64,000 nucleotides of DNA from Solirubrobacteraceae bacterium (GCA_016462625.1 JAEMSV010000002.1:74366-138365); one strand, 5' to 3'; shown: positions 16,158-24,932, numbered from the stretch's first letter. Notes: generated from the sequence alone by a model not told the origin. Numbers and translations: made by a program.

Positions 16158-17480
16158 ATGCGGGACGACGCGCATAGGCGGAAGTTGAGCATCGCGCTCT
16201 CCTGCACGCTGATCGTCGTCGCGTGTGCGCTGGTTCCCCCGTCGTCGATCGACGAAGCCCTCGACCCCCTCACGGTCCTCCTCGTCGCCCTCGGCACGGT
16301 CGCGCACGTGCTGGACAGCCGGTGGGAACACCGGGTGACCATCTCCGGCTGCTTCGCCATCCTGATGCTCACCGCGGCCGTGCTCGGCCCCGCCGGCGTA
16401 TTCATCGTCGCGGCGGGATCCGAGCTCGGCGCGTGGGTGATCCAGCGCTTCAAGGTCGGGGCGCTCCTCTCCAACATCGCGGGCGCGACGCTGCCCGGCG
16501 TGCTCGCAGGCCTGGCGTTCCAAGAGATGCTCCCGGCCTCGAACGACCTCGTGTTCGCGCTCGAGGTCGCGCTCGTCGCGACCGGCGCCAACGCCCTGAA
16601 CTACCTCATCAACGCCCCGCTCGCCGCACTCTTCTGGGGCACCTCGGTGCGGGATTCGTTCCGCCTTCCGGTCGCGCTCATCCCGGCGATCCTCCTGACG
16701 ATCGGATTCACCGTCGTCATCGTCGCCGCCGCCGAGAGCACCAGCCTGATCGCTCCCGCCGCGGGCCTGCTCCTGGTCATCGCCTTCGCGTACGGCGCCC
16801 ACTTGGTCGTCAGCGCCCGTGAGCGCACACGTGAGTACGCGTCCCTCTCGTGGGGCGTGCTCTCCGGCCTGGTCCGCACACTGGACCAGCGTGACCCGCA
16901 CGCCGCCCGACACAGCGCGGCCGTCGCCGCGTTCTCCCGTGACATCGCCAAGCAGGTGGGCATGAGCGAGCGCGACCAGGAGCTTGCGCACACGGCCGGC
17001 TTGCTGCACGACATCGGGCGGTTCGCCTTCGGCGACCGGATCCTCAAGCCCGGGCACGAGCTCACCCAGGACGACTGGCGGTCGGTGCGCCGCCATCCCG
17101 AGATCGGCGCCGACCTGCTCCCCGACCTGCAGGTCTACGGGCCCGTCGCCGAGATCGTCCGCGCGCACCACGAGCGGGTCGACGGCCGCGGGTACCCCGA
17201 CGGGCTGAAGGGTGAGGACATCCCCGCGATCGCCCGGATCGTCGCCGTGGCCGAGGCCTACGACACGCTCACCGCCGAGGACACCTACCGCAAGCAGATG
17301 ACCTCGTTCGAGGCGCTGACCGAGCTGCGGCGGGTCGTCGGCACGCAGCTCGACGGCACGTACGTCGAAGCCCTCGCCGCGCTGCTCGCCGGGCGGGGCG
17401 TCGACTACCGTCACGCGGACACCGCGGACTTCGACCACGAGCTTGCGATCCAGCGCCGGATCGCCGACGCCGTCGGCTGA
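16158..17480 (+). CDS. Membrane HD-GYP domain protein (probable c-di-GMP phosphodiesterase)
   Basis: A 440-residue protein with about seven N-terminal membrane helices (residues 12-225, for example LTVLLVALGTVAHVL and LIPAILLTIGFTVVIVAAA), then a cytoplasmic HD-GYP domain. The metal-binding HD is in HTAGLLHDIGRFAFGD, followed by HPEIGADLL, HHERVDGRGYPDGLKGE (the GYP motif intact) and AYDTLTAEDTYRKQM. By family knowledge it hydrolyses c-di-GMP. The frame extends upstream to 15984, but ATG 16158 is preferred: TACGGT lies 8 bases before it and the upstream residues do not look like protein. It shares an intergenic region with the MerR regulator. Confidence 0.85.
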   Translation: MRDDAHRRKLSIALSCTLIVVACALVPPSSIDEALDPLTVLLVALGTVAHVLDSRWEHRVTISGCFAILMLTAAVLGPAGVFIVAAGSELGAWVIQRFKVGALLSNIAGATLPGVLAGLAFQEMLPASNDLVFALEVALVATGANALNYLINAPLAALFWGTSVRDSFRLPVALIPAILLTIGFTVVIVAAAESTSLIAPAAGLLLVIAFAYGAHLVVSARERTREYASLSWGVLSGLVRTLDQRDPHAARHSAAVAAFSRDIAKQVGMSERDQELAHTAGLLHDIGRFAFGDRILKPGHELTQDDWRSVRRHPEIGADLLPDLQVYGPVAEIVRAHHERVDGRGYPDGLKGEDIPAIARIVAVAEAYDTLTAEDTYRKQMTSFEALTELRRVVGTQLDGTYVEALAALLAGRGVDYRHADTADFDHELAIQRRIADAVG

Positions 17481-17485
17481 ACGGC

Positions 17486-18802
17486 TCAGGTGGCGGCGTC
17501 GCGCTGCGCACCGAGGACGACCCAGCCGCCGCGCAGCCAGCGCCCGCCCATCAGCAGCAGCCGCGCGAGCATGAGCCCGACGAGGCCGCACCAGACGCCG
17601 ACGATCCCCCAGTCGAACGCGAGGGACGCGAGCGTGATCGGCATGTAGACCAGCGGGCCGGCGACGACCATCGAGCCGGCGAGGTACCGCGTGTCGCCGG
17701 CGCCGATGAGGATCCCGTCGAGCGCGAAGACGACCGCCGCAACCGGCTGCATGAGCGCGAACAGCCACCAGATCTCGGCGGCCTGGTCGCGGACCGCGGT
17801 GTCACTGGTGAACGCGCGGGGGATCAGGTCACCCGCCAGATAGAGGACCGCTCCGAAGACGCATCCCGCGACGAGCGACCACGCGATCACCCGCCAGCCG
17901 GCGGCCCACGCGCCCTCGCGGTCGCTCGCCCCGAGCGCCCGGCCGACGAGCACCTGCGCGGCGATCGCGAGCGCGTCGAGGATCAGCGCGCTGAAGACGA
18001 ACAGCTGGAAGGCGATCTGGTGCGCGCCGAGGCTCGCCTCGCCGACCCGCGCGAGCACCGCGCTGGCCGTTGCGAACGCGGCCAGCAGCGCCGCGGAGCG
18101 GATGAACAGCTCGCCGCTGATCCGCAGCAGCGGCTGGATTCGCGCGCGGTCGGGATGGCGGTCGTCGGCGGGCGCGCGCAGCAGCAGCCATGCGAACGCC
18201 AAGCCCATCCCGGACTGGGCGAGCACGGTGCCCGCAGCCGAGCCGTCGAGCCCCCAGTCGAAGCCGTAGACGAACAGCAGCTCGAGGACGACGTTCGCCG
18301 CCTGCGCGATGACCACGACGATCAACGGGGTGCGCAGATCGCCGATCCCGCGAAGGAACCCCTGGCCGGCCAGCGCGATCAGCGCCATAGGCAGCCCGAG
18401 CGCGCTGATCCGCAGGTACCGGGCCGCGAGGTCCGCCGTCTCCCCCGAGCCACCGAGGAGCGAGACGAGCGGATCGGCGAGCCCGACGCACACGGCGACC
18501 AGCACCGCGCCCAGCGCGAGGGCGAGCCACAGCGCCTGGGCCGCGAGCCCGCCCGCGGCGGCGTCGTCGCCTGCGCCGTGCAGGCGCGCGACCTGGGCGG
18601 TCGTCCCATACGTCAAGAAGATGCAGAGCGAGACGAGCGACGTGAGGATCGTCGCCGCGATCGCGAGCGCCGCCAGCTGCGGCGTGCCGAGGTGCCCGAC
18701 GATCGCGGTGTCGACCAGCAGGTACAGCGGCTCAGCAGCCAGCGCGCCCAGCGCAGGGACCGCGAGCCGGAGAATCTGCGCGTCGAGCGACCGGTCAGCC
18801 AC
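17486..18802 (-). CDS. MATE-family efflux transporter
   Basis: A 438-residue, roughly 12-helix MATE exporter. It begins DRSLDAQILRLAVPALGALAAEPLYLLVDTAIVGHLG, the standard first MATE helix, and has SLGAHQIAFQLFVFSALILDALAIAAQVLVG at the start of the second half. The longer open frame upstream is spurious; the GTG at 18802 fits because TAGAGT lies 7 bases before it. It is divergent from the lipoprotein gene with overlapping -10 elements. A drug- or metabolite-cation antiport role is inferred from the family. Confidence 0.88.
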   Translation of the reverse strand: MADRSLDAQILRLAVPALGALAAEPLYLLVDTAIVGHLGTPQLAALAIAATILTSLVSLCIFLTYGTTAQVARLHGAGDDAAAGGLAAQALWLALALGAVLVAVCVGLADPLVSLLGGSGETADLAARYLRISALGLPMALIALAGQGFLRGIGDLRTPLIVVVIAQAANVVLELLFVYGFDWGLDGSAAGTVLAQSGMGLAFAWLLLRAPADDRHPDRARIQPLLRISGELFIRSAALLAAFATASAVLARVGEASLGAHQIAFQLFVFSALILDALAIAAQVLVGRALGASDREGAWAAGWRVIAWSLVAGCVFGAVLYLAGDLIPRAFTSDTAVRDQAAEIWWLFALMQPVAAVVFALDGILIGAGDTRYLAGSMVVAGPLVYMPITLASLAFDWGIVGVWCGLVGLMLARLLLMGGRWLRGGWVVLGAQRDAAT

Positions 18803-18809
18803 GGCCGCG

Positions 18810-18819
18810 ACTCTACGAT
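18810..18819. promoter_or_regulatory. Overlapping divergent leaderless -10 elements (MATE / lipoprotein)
   Basis: On the plus strand TACGAT (18814-18819) lies 7 bases before ATG 18827. On the minus strand TAGAGT (18815-18810) lies 7 bases before GTG 18802. The two hexamers share the TA at 18814-18815. No Shine-Dalgarno precedes either start, so both transcripts are predicted to be leaderless from one shared promoter core. Confidence 0.5.
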
Positions 18820-18826
18820 GGGTCCC

Positions 18827-19276
18827 ATGATCCGCCGCAGTGCGCTGCTCGCCGCCTTCCTCGTGGGCTGCGGCGCGTCGGACGAGCCGCTGCCCGCAGC
18901 GTGCTCGGGCGGCGTCGACGACTACGACCGCGCACTGCGCGCCGCCCCGGAGGTCGTCCGCCTCGGGACGACGCCGCTGGCCGAATGCGTCCGCCGCTCG
19001 ACGAGCGACGCGGAGCTGGTCACCATCGGCGCGACGCTGACGACCGTCGGGGAGGAGCTCGAGGAGCACGCGCTCGAGGGCAGCGCGACCGCCGCGGTCC
19101 GGCTGGGCTACCTGATCGGCGCGACCACGCGCGCCGCCGCGGACACCGAGGGAATTCACGCCGAGCTCGTCCACCGGCTCGAGCGCAGCGGCGCAGCGGT
19201 CGTCGGTGCGGGGGTGGCGGCGTCGGCCCAGCAGGCGCTCCAGCGCGGCATCGCCGCCGGGGGCGCGCGCGGATGA
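18827..19276 (+). CDS. Small putative lipoprotein
   Basis: A 149-residue protein with a short signal peptide and lipobox IRRSALLAAFLVGCGAS; cleavage before Cys15 (LVG-C) would anchor it to the membrane. The mature part is helical and shows no family I recognise. ATG 18818 (three codons up) is also possible, but 18827 sits 7 bases from the -10. Its TGA overlaps the start of the hydrolase-like gene at 19273, so the two are coupled. Confidence 0.7.
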   Translation: MIRRSALLAAFLVGCGASDEPLPAACSGGVDDYDRALRAAPEVVRLGTTPLAECVRRSTSDAELVTIGATLTTVGEELEEHALEGSATAAVRLGYLIGATTRAAADTEGIHAELVHRLERSGAAVVGAGVAASAQQALQRGIAAGGARG

Positions 19277-20112
19277 GGCTCCGCCTGTTCCACCACCGCG
19301 ACGGCGCACGCGTGGCGTTCCGCGAGACGGGCGTCGGCCCCGCGCTCATCCTGTTGCACAGCGCGGGCCTCTCCTACCGCGAGTTCGAACCACTCGTCGC
19401 CGAGCTGCAGGATCGCTTCCGCGTCGTGCTGCCCGATCTCCCCCTCCACGGCGACTCCGAGGACCGGCCGCGCCACCCCTACACGCTGGACTGGTACGCC
19501 GAGGTCATGGCGGCGTTCTGCCGGGAGGTCGGCGGTCCGCGGCCGATCGTGGCCGGCCACGGCGCCGGCGCGGAGATCCTGATGCGCGCGATCACGACCG
19601 GCCAGCTGCGCCCCGCGCGGCTGATCCTCATGCCGAACCGGATGCACAGCGGCACCGAACCGGACAGCGTCGAGCGGACCGTCCGGATGCTCGCCCGCGG
19701 CGCGGCCGCGCCGGGCCTGGACCGCGCCCTCACACGCGCCGCGCGCCTGATGATCCGGCCCGAGCGCGGGATGAAGCTGACCGCGCGGCGCAATCCGGCG
19801 GCCCGCGACCTCGTCCGCCACGCGATGGCCGACGTCGGCGGGAACGCGAACCTCGCCCGCGCCTGGGCCCGCGCGACCCGCCGCTGGCCGCGCGGCCCGC
19901 AGCTCGAGCTGCTCGAGGCCTATCCCCGCCTGGAGCTCCCGACGTTGCTGCTCTGGGCCGACGAGGACGAGCGCCACCCGCTCGCCGTCGCCGAGGAGAC
20001 CCTGAACCTGCTGCCCGACGGGCAGCTGCGGACGCTGCCGGGCACAGGCTTCCTCATCGCCTACGACGACCCAGTGGGGGTCGCTCGGGAGATTGTCTCG
20101 TTCTGCCGGTAA
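19273..20112 (+). CDS. Alpha/beta-hydrolase-fold protein lacking nucleophile and catalytic His
   Basis: A 279-residue protein with clear alpha/beta hydrolase layout: PALILLHSAGLSYREFEPLV (oxyanion strand), LPDLPLHGDSEDRP, the elbow IVAGHGAGAEIL and the acid strand LLLWADEDERHPLAVAEE. In the elbow the serine position of GHSxG is glycine (Gly97), and near the C-terminus the usual GH histidine is phenylalanine (Phe260 in PGTGFLIAYDD). With two of three catalytic positions lost it is probably a non-catalytic binding protein. It is coupled to the lipoprotein gene and followed after 10 bases by mscL. Confidence 0.75.
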   Translation: MRLRLFHHRDGARVAFRETGVGPALILLHSAGLSYREFEPLVAELQDRFRVVLPDLPLHGDSEDRPRHPYTLDWYAEVMAAFCREVGGPRPIVAGHGAGAEILMRAITTGQLRPARLILMPNRMHSGTEPDSVERTVRMLARGAAAPGLDRALTRAARLMIRPERGMKLTARRNPAARDLVRHAMADVGGNANLARAWARATRRWPRGPQLELLEAYPRLELPTLLLWADEDERHPLAVAEETLNLLPDGQLRTLPGTGFLIAYDDPVGVAREIVSFCR

Positions 20113-20122
20113 CCCGGGGAGC

Positions 20123-20506
20123 ATGTCTCACATGCTCAAGGAATTCCGGGACTTCCTCATGCGGGGCAACATCGTCGACCTGGCGGTGGCCGTGGTCATC
20201 GGCGCGGCCTTCACCGATCTCGTCAACGCGCTGGTCCGAAGCTTCATCACGCCGCTCATCTCGGTGGTGCTCGGCAAGAACGACTTCCTTGGGCTCAGCT
20301 TCACCGTTAGCGGAACCACCTTCGTCTACGGTGATTTCCTCAACGCGCTTATCGCGTTCGTGCTGATCGCCGCCGTGGTCTTCTTCGCGGTCGTCAAGCC
20401 GATGAACGCTCTCAGTCGCGGGAAGACCGAGCCTGAGGCTCCCTCCGAGGACATCCAGCTGCTCACCGACATCCGCGACGAGCTGCGAACCCAGCGGGCG
20501 AGCTAA
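20123..20506 (+). CDS. mscL: Large-conductance mechanosensitive channel MscL
   Basis: A 127-residue MscL. The N-terminal amphipathic helix and TM1 read LKEFRDFLMRGNIVDLAVAV with VIGAAFTDLVNALVRSFITPLIS, the loop carries VSGTTFVYGDFLNALIAF and TM2 is VLIAAVVFFAVVKPMN, followed by a charged C-terminal helix. It opens under membrane tension to release solutes on osmotic downshock. The start is ATG 20123, with GGGGAG just before it; an in-frame ATG further up would add an unlikely 10 residues. The gene end overlaps the SGNH hydrolase end by 4 bases. Confidence 0.95.
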   Translation: MSHMLKEFRDFLMRGNIVDLAVAVVIGAAFTDLVNALVRSFITPLISVVLGKNDFLGLSFTVSGTTFVYGDFLNALIAFVLIAAVVFFAVVKPMNALSRGKTEPEAPSEDIQLLTDIRDELRTQRAS

Positions 20507-21150
20507 GGCGCGACCGCGCCGCCGGTCGGCGGCGCACCGCCACCGGACGCCAAGCAGCCCCGCTGCACGGCGGTCGCGACCATCCCGCTGCGGGCCTGGT
20601 AGCCCGCGGCGTCGGGGTGCAGGCCGTCGGGCAGGTGGACCACGCCGTCGAGCACCGCGGTCCGCCACTCGATGAGCACGAGCCGCTTGTCGACCTTCGC
20701 CATCTTGCGCAGCACGCGATTCAGCCCGGACTCCTCGCCCTTGCGCGGCGGGCGCACGATCGACGGCCAGATCACGCAGGATGTCGGCGGGACGAGCGCC
20801 AGCACGCGGCGCATCCGGTCCTGGAACCGGGACGCGCTGGACCCGTCGTTCGAGCCGAGGCTGATCACAACGACCGCCGGCGTGACCTCACGCAGGCGGG
20901 CGCGCAGCGCGACGAGGCCCTGCGGCGTCGTGCGGCCGGACTTCGCGTCCCACGTCACCGAGTAGCCCGGCAGCAGCTCGTCGAGGAAGGGCTTGGTGCC
21001 GACGGCCAGCGAATCGCCGACGACGAGGGCGGGGACCGGCGTGGCGCCGTCACCCTGTGCAGACACCGCAGGCGCGACCGCGCCGGCCGGGATGGCGGCG
21101 ACGATGAACGCGAGCGCAGCGGCAAGGACAACGCGACGGGCGGTCGGCAC
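20503..21150 (-). CDS. Secreted SGNH/GDSL-type hydrolase
   Basis: A 215-residue protein with a signal peptide (PTARRVVLAAALAFIVAAIP ... AVSA) and a compact SGNH domain: block I LVVGDSLAVGT (Ser nucleophile), block III VISLGSNDGS and block V LPDGLHPDAAGY (Asp/His). It should act outside the membrane as an esterase or O-acyl hydrolase. GTG 21150 was chosen because TAGACT lies 8 bases upstream (21164-21159) and it starts the signal peptide; a GTG at 21189 would be inside that promoter. It neighbours a membrane acyltransferase that carries its own SGNH domain. Confidence 0.82.
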   Translation of the reverse strand: MPTARRVVLAAALAFIVAAIPAGAVAPAVSAQGDGATPVPALVVGDSLAVGTKPFLDELLPGYSVTWDAKSGRTTPQGLVALRARLREVTPAVVVISLGSNDGSSASRFQDRMRRVLALVPPTSCVIWPSIVRPPRKGEESGLNRVLRKMAKVDKRLVLIEWRTAVLDGVVHLPDGLHPDAAGYQARSGMVATAVQRGCLASGGGAPPTGGAVAP

Positions 21151-21220
21151 GGCGGACCAGTCTAGATATCTGGGCGAAAAACCCTGCACGCCCGATTTCT
21201 CGGCCTGCGCGCGAGATTCT

Positions 21221-23353
21221 TCAGAGACCTATCGACGCCAACTTCGCGTCGAGCGGAGCGCCGAGCGTCCGTGCGAACACGGGGTTCACGTGGTCCTGGT
21301 CGCGATGCACCAGTGCGCCCCCGACGACGGGGAAGCACTGCCGCTCGTCGCAGAAGCGCTCCGTCAGGTCGACGACCCGCACCCGCGTGGAGCCCGAGCG
21401 CTGCGCGGCGAGCACGGCCGGGTCGGGGTCGAGCGCCTCCGAGCGCGGGATGGCGCACGCCGGTCCGGCCGGCTCCTTCGCCGCCATCGCGTCCTCGACG
21501 CAGTCGTCGGCGCCCTTGCCGGCCTTCGGGTTGTCGCGGATCACGATGATCCGCTCGACGGTCGGCGGCAGCCGCTTCCAGGCGTCGAGCAGCCCGTCCG
21601 TGCGGACCGTCATCTCGTCGCGCCCCCGGGAGACGACGCCGCTCCCGCCGGCCAGCCCGATGACGAACACGGTCTTGACCTCCGAGTGCTTGGCAAACCA
21701 GGCGAAGGTCTCCTTGCGCCACTGCTGGCAGAGCTCGCGCTGCCGGGTGGACACCGCAGGGATCGCCGTCGAGAACGCGCAGCCCGTGTACGTGATCGAC
21801 ACGCCGCGCCAGCCACGCCGCTGCGCCGCGACGTCGACCGCGCCGCGCCACGCCGAGGCGTGGCTGTCGCCGACCACCGCGACGGTCTCGCCGCTGCCGG
21901 TCGTCGCGCCGAACGCGCACGCACGGAGCCGGGCGCCGCGCTCGATGATGTCGCACGGGGCGTTCGTCGAGAGACGGGCCTCAGCGGGGGTCGGGACGAC
22001 CTTCAGGTCGAGCGCGGGGTTGACGCACGGCTTCGCCGGATCGCGTGACGCCGCGCCGAAGCACCTCGGATCGGCGTTGACCACCTTCTGCGTCTCCTTG
22101 GCGCTCGCGTCGAGCTCGTGGTCGAGGCGCTCGTCGCCGAACGTCGTCAACCCGACCACGACGAGCATGCCCACCACGGCGGCGAGGAACGTGCGGCGCG
22201 GCGGCAGGCCGGTGAGCCGCCCGTACCGGACCGGGTCCTCGATGTAGCGGGTCGACAGCCACGCGAGGACGAGGGTGAGCCCGACGGCCGCGAGCGTCCC
22301 CCAGGTCCCGAGCGTGATGCCGAAGACGAACGTCGAGAGGATGAGCAGCGGCCAGTGCCAGAGGTACGCGCTGTAGGAGATGTCGCCGAGCACCTGGAGC
22401 GGCCGGCGGCCGAGGACGTGCGCGGGGGAGAAGCGGCCCGCGGGCATCCCGGCCCAGATCACGGCGAGCGTGCCGAGCACCGGAAGCAGCGCGGCGGCCC
22501 CGGGGAACGGCGTCTGGTTGCTGTAGAGCAACGCGGCCGCGACGATCGCCGCCAGCCCCAGCGCGCTGACCACCGCGCGCCAGACCGCAGGCGACCGGAG
22601 GCTGCCGACGGCGAGGGCCAGCAGCGCCCCGAACCCGAACTCCCACGCGCGCGCGGGCGTGGAGAAGTAGGCGGCAGCCGGCTCGCCGCGCGTCTCGCCG
22701 ATCGCGTAGATGAAGCTCGCCGCGCTGACGATCGACACGCTCATGACGATCGCGAACCGCAGGGTCAGGCCCACGCGGCGGGCGACCCAGACCGCGGCGA
22801 GGAGCAGCAGCGGCCAGACGACGTAGAACTGCTCTTCGACCGCGAGCGTCCAGTAGTGCTGCACCGGTGACGGGCTCTCGGCCGCGGCGAAGTAGTCGAC
22901 CGACGACGACGCGAGCTGCCAGTTCTGCACGTAGAAGACGCTGGCCCGCAGCTCGTCGAGGAACTGCGCCCACCGCGCGATCGGGACGAAGATGAGCGTC
23001 GCGATCGCACACAGCGCGAGAACCATCAGCGCCCCCGGCAGCAACCGGCGAACTCGGCGCGCCCAGAAGCTGCTCAGCGAGATCTTGCCGCTGCGATCGA
23101 GCTCACGCAGGAGTGCAGCGCTGATCAGGAACCCGGAGATCGCGAAGAAGACGTCGACGCCCACGAATCCGCCGGGAACCGCGTCCGGCCACGCGTGGTA
23201 GGCGATGACCAGCGCGACCGCGATCGCCCGCAGCGCCTGGATCTCCGGGCGCAGGCCGCCGGGCGCCGCCGCCAGCGGATGCGGGCGCGGAGATGGGGCG
23301 GCGGGCACGTACAGCGGGGCGTGCTCCGGGGGTGTTGCGACAGGAGCGGCCAT
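21221..23353 (-). CDS. Membrane O-acyltransferase (acyltransferase-3) with C-terminal SGNH domain
   Basis: A 710-residue protein of the OafA/OatA-type. Residues 35-400 hold about ten helices with family landmarks: RPEIQALRAIAVALVIAYHAW, GGFVGVDVFFAISGFLIS, FWARRVRRLLPG, YWTLAVEEQFYVVWPL and GDISYSAYLWHWPL. After the last helix an extracytoplasmic SGNH-like domain (about 480-710) begins at VAVVGDSHASAWRG and ends with DHVNPVFARTLG. Such proteins move acyl groups across the membrane onto cell-surface glycans. The start is preceded by a perfect palindrome at 23364-23379 shared with fumC. Confidence 0.9.
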   Translation of the reverse strand: MAAPVATPPEHAPLYVPAAPSPRPHPLAAAPGGLRPEIQALRAIAVALVIAYHAWPDAVPGGFVGVDVFFAISGFLISAALLRELDRSGKISLSSFWARRVRRLLPGALMVLALCAIATLIFVPIARWAQFLDELRASVFYVQNWQLASSSVDYFAAAESPSPVQHYWTLAVEEQFYVVWPLLLLAAVWVARRVGLTLRFAIVMSVSIVSAASFIYAIGETRGEPAAAYFSTPARAWEFGFGALLALAVGSLRSPAVWRAVVSALGLAAIVAAALLYSNQTPFPGAAALLPVLGTLAVIWAGMPAGRFSPAHVLGRRPLQVLGDISYSAYLWHWPLLILSTFVFGITLGTWGTLAAVGLTLVLAWLSTRYIEDPVRYGRLTGLPPRRTFLAAVVGMLVVVGLTTFGDERLDHELDASAKETQKVVNADPRCFGAASRDPAKPCVNPALDLKVVPTPAEARLSTNAPCDIIERGARLRACAFGATTGSGETVAVVGDSHASAWRGAVDVAAQRRGWRGVSITYTGCAFSTAIPAVSTRQRELCQQWRKETFAWFAKHSEVKTVFVIGLAGGSGVVSRGRDEMTVRTDGLLDAWKRLPPTVERIIVIRDNPKAGKGADDCVEDAMAAKEPAGPACAIPRSEALDPDPAVLAAQRSGSTRVRVVDLTERFCDERQCFPVVGGALVHRDQDHVNPVFARTLGAPLDAKLASIGL

Positions 23354-23363
23354 CAGATCAGGG

Positions 23364-23379
23364 CGAACGCTAGCGTTCG
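23364..23379. promoter_or_regulatory. Perfect 16-bp palindrome between acyltransferase and fumC
   Basis: CGAACGCTAGCGTTCG is perfectly self-complementary and lies 10 bases before the acyltransferase start and 64 before fumC. Its centre gives TAGCGT on both strands, so it could be two overlapping -10 elements as well as an operator. It resembles the Gram-positive LexA box CGAAC-N4-GTTCG but has a 6-base spacer, so LexA is unlikely. Confidence 0.4.
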
Positions 23380-23443
23380 AGAGTGCCCGTCACGGCACTG
23401 CTTCACCCCTCCAACGCGATTTCAGCGACTCCCCGGGAGACCC

Positions 23444-24769
23444 ATGACCACCGTGCAGGAGCCCCTCTGGGGCGGCGAGACGACCAAGGCCGTCGAGAAC
23501 TTCCCCGTCTCCGGCGAACCGATTCCCGCCTCCGTCGTCCACTGGCTCGGCCGCATCAAGGCCGCCGCCGCCCGTGCGAACGCCGATCTCGGCCTGCTCG
23601 ACGCCGGCAAGGCCGAGCGCATCGCGGCCGCCGGTGACGCCGTCGCCGCCGGCGACTACGACGAGCATTTCCCCGTCGACGTGTTCCAGACGGGCTCCGG
23701 CACGAGCTCGAACATGAACACCAACGAGGTGCTGGCCAACGTCGCGGGCGAGGACGTCCACCGCAACGACGACGTGAACATGGGCCAGTCGTCGAACGAC
23801 GTCTTCCCCTCGGCCGTCCATCTCGCCGCGCTCGACCAGGCGACGAACACGCTGCTCCCCGCGCTCGAGAAGCTTGAGGCCGCGTTCACGGAGAAGGCCG
23901 CCGCGTTCGAGGACATCGTGAAGTCGGGCCGCACGCACCTCATGGACGCCGTGCCGGTCACGCTCGGCCAGGAGTTTGCCGGCTACGCCGCGCAGGTCCG
24001 CCTCGGCCGCAAGCGCATCACCAACGCGCTCCCGCAGGTCGCCCAGATCCCGCTCGGCGGCACCGCCACGGGCACCGGCCTGAACACCCACCCGGACTTC
24101 GCCGCGAAGGTCCGCAGCCTGCTCGAGGGCGTGAGCGGCCTGACCATCAGCGCACCGGAGGATCCCTTCGAGGCGCAGGCCAACCGCGACGCGCTCGTCG
24201 AGCTGTCCGGCGCCGTGAAGGTCGTCGCCGTCTCGCTCATCAAGATCGCCAACGACCTCGCGATGATGGGCTCCGGCCCGCGCGCGGGCATCGGCGAGCT
24301 GTACCTGCCCGAGCTGCAGAAGGGCTCGTCGATCATGCCGGGCAAGGTCAACCCGGTCATCCCGGAGGTCGTCATCCAGGTCGGCTGCCAGGTCATCGGC
24401 AACGACGCGGCGATCACCATCGCGGGCACGCAGGGCCAGTTCGAGCTGAACGTGCGCATCCCGCTGATCGCGCGCAACCTGCTGGGCTCGATCTCGCTGC
24501 TCGCGAACACGGCGACGCTGTTCGCCGAGAAGTGCGTCGAGGGCCTCACGCCGAACCTGCCGGGCTGCGAGCGCAGCGCCGAGTCGACGCTCGCCGTCGC
24601 GACCGCGCTGAACCCGTACATCGGCTACGACAAGGCCGCCGACATCGTCAAGGACGCAGCGGAGTCGGGCGGCACGCTGCGCGACGTCGCCCGCAAGCAC
24701 GGGGTCACCGACGAGGTGCTCGACGAGGCGCTGGACCTCAGGAAAATTGCCCGCGGCTCGGCGGCGTAG
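23444..24769 (+). CDS. fumC: Fumarate hydratase class II
   Basis: A 441-residue class II fumarase interconverting fumarate and malate in the TCA cycle. Visible signatures are the substrate-binding SGTSSNMNTNEVLAN and NMGQSSNDVFPSAVH, the SGRTHLMDAVPVTLGQE catalytic-site segment and the superfamily signature GSSIMPGKVNPVIPE. The ATG has a GGGAGA site a few bases upstream. Slightly short of the usual 460 residues but complete at both ends. Confidence 0.94.
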   Translation: MTTVQEPLWGGETTKAVENFPVSGEPIPASVVHWLGRIKAAAARANADLGLLDAGKAERIAAAGDAVAAGDYDEHFPVDVFQTGSGTSSNMNTNEVLANVAGEDVHRNDDVNMGQSSNDVFPSAVHLAALDQATNTLLPALEKLEAAFTEKAAAFEDIVKSGRTHLMDAVPVTLGQEFAGYAAQVRLGRKRITNALPQVAQIPLGGTATGTGLNTHPDFAAKVRSLLEGVSGLTISAPEDPFEAQANRDALVELSGAVKVVAVSLIKIANDLAMMGSGPRAGIGELYLPELQKGSSIMPGKVNPVIPEVVIQVGCQVIGNDAAITIAGTQGQFELNVRIPLIARNLLGSISLLANTATLFAEKCVEGLTPNLPGCERSAESTLAVATALNPYIGYDKAADIVKDAAESGGTLRDVARKHGVTDEVLDEALDLRKIARGSAA

Positions 24770-24799
24770 CGCTCAGTCTCACCTGTCTCGAATTTTCCC

Positions 24800-24829
24800 T
24801 TGACTCGCAACTGAACGGGCGGTTAGTCT
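24800..24829 (+). promoter_or_regulatory. Candidate promoter with TetR-like operator before the secreted lipase
   Basis: TTGACT (24800-24805) and TAGTCT (24824-24829) are separated by 18 bases. An 18-bp dyad, ACTGAACGG / GCGGTTAGT at 24810-24827, lies in the spacer and over the -10. A further arm CGTTCAG at 24836-24842 is the inverse of CTGAACG at 24811-24817. The layout is typical of a promoter blocked by a TetR-type dimer. The leader to GTG 24933 is about 95 bases. Confidence 0.5.
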
Positions 24830-24932
24830 GCCGCTCGTTCAGTGTGCGGGCCGTCACACTGTCTCCGCCGGTTGCGACGGCGGGTGGTCGGTCCGCGCAC
24901 CCCTGTCCACGCAGTAAGAGGGGGAGTCCTCC

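Noticed and set aside
23364..23379. LexA/SOS box
   Set aside because: The arms fit, but the spacer is 6 bases rather than 4, and neither neighbour is an SOS gene.
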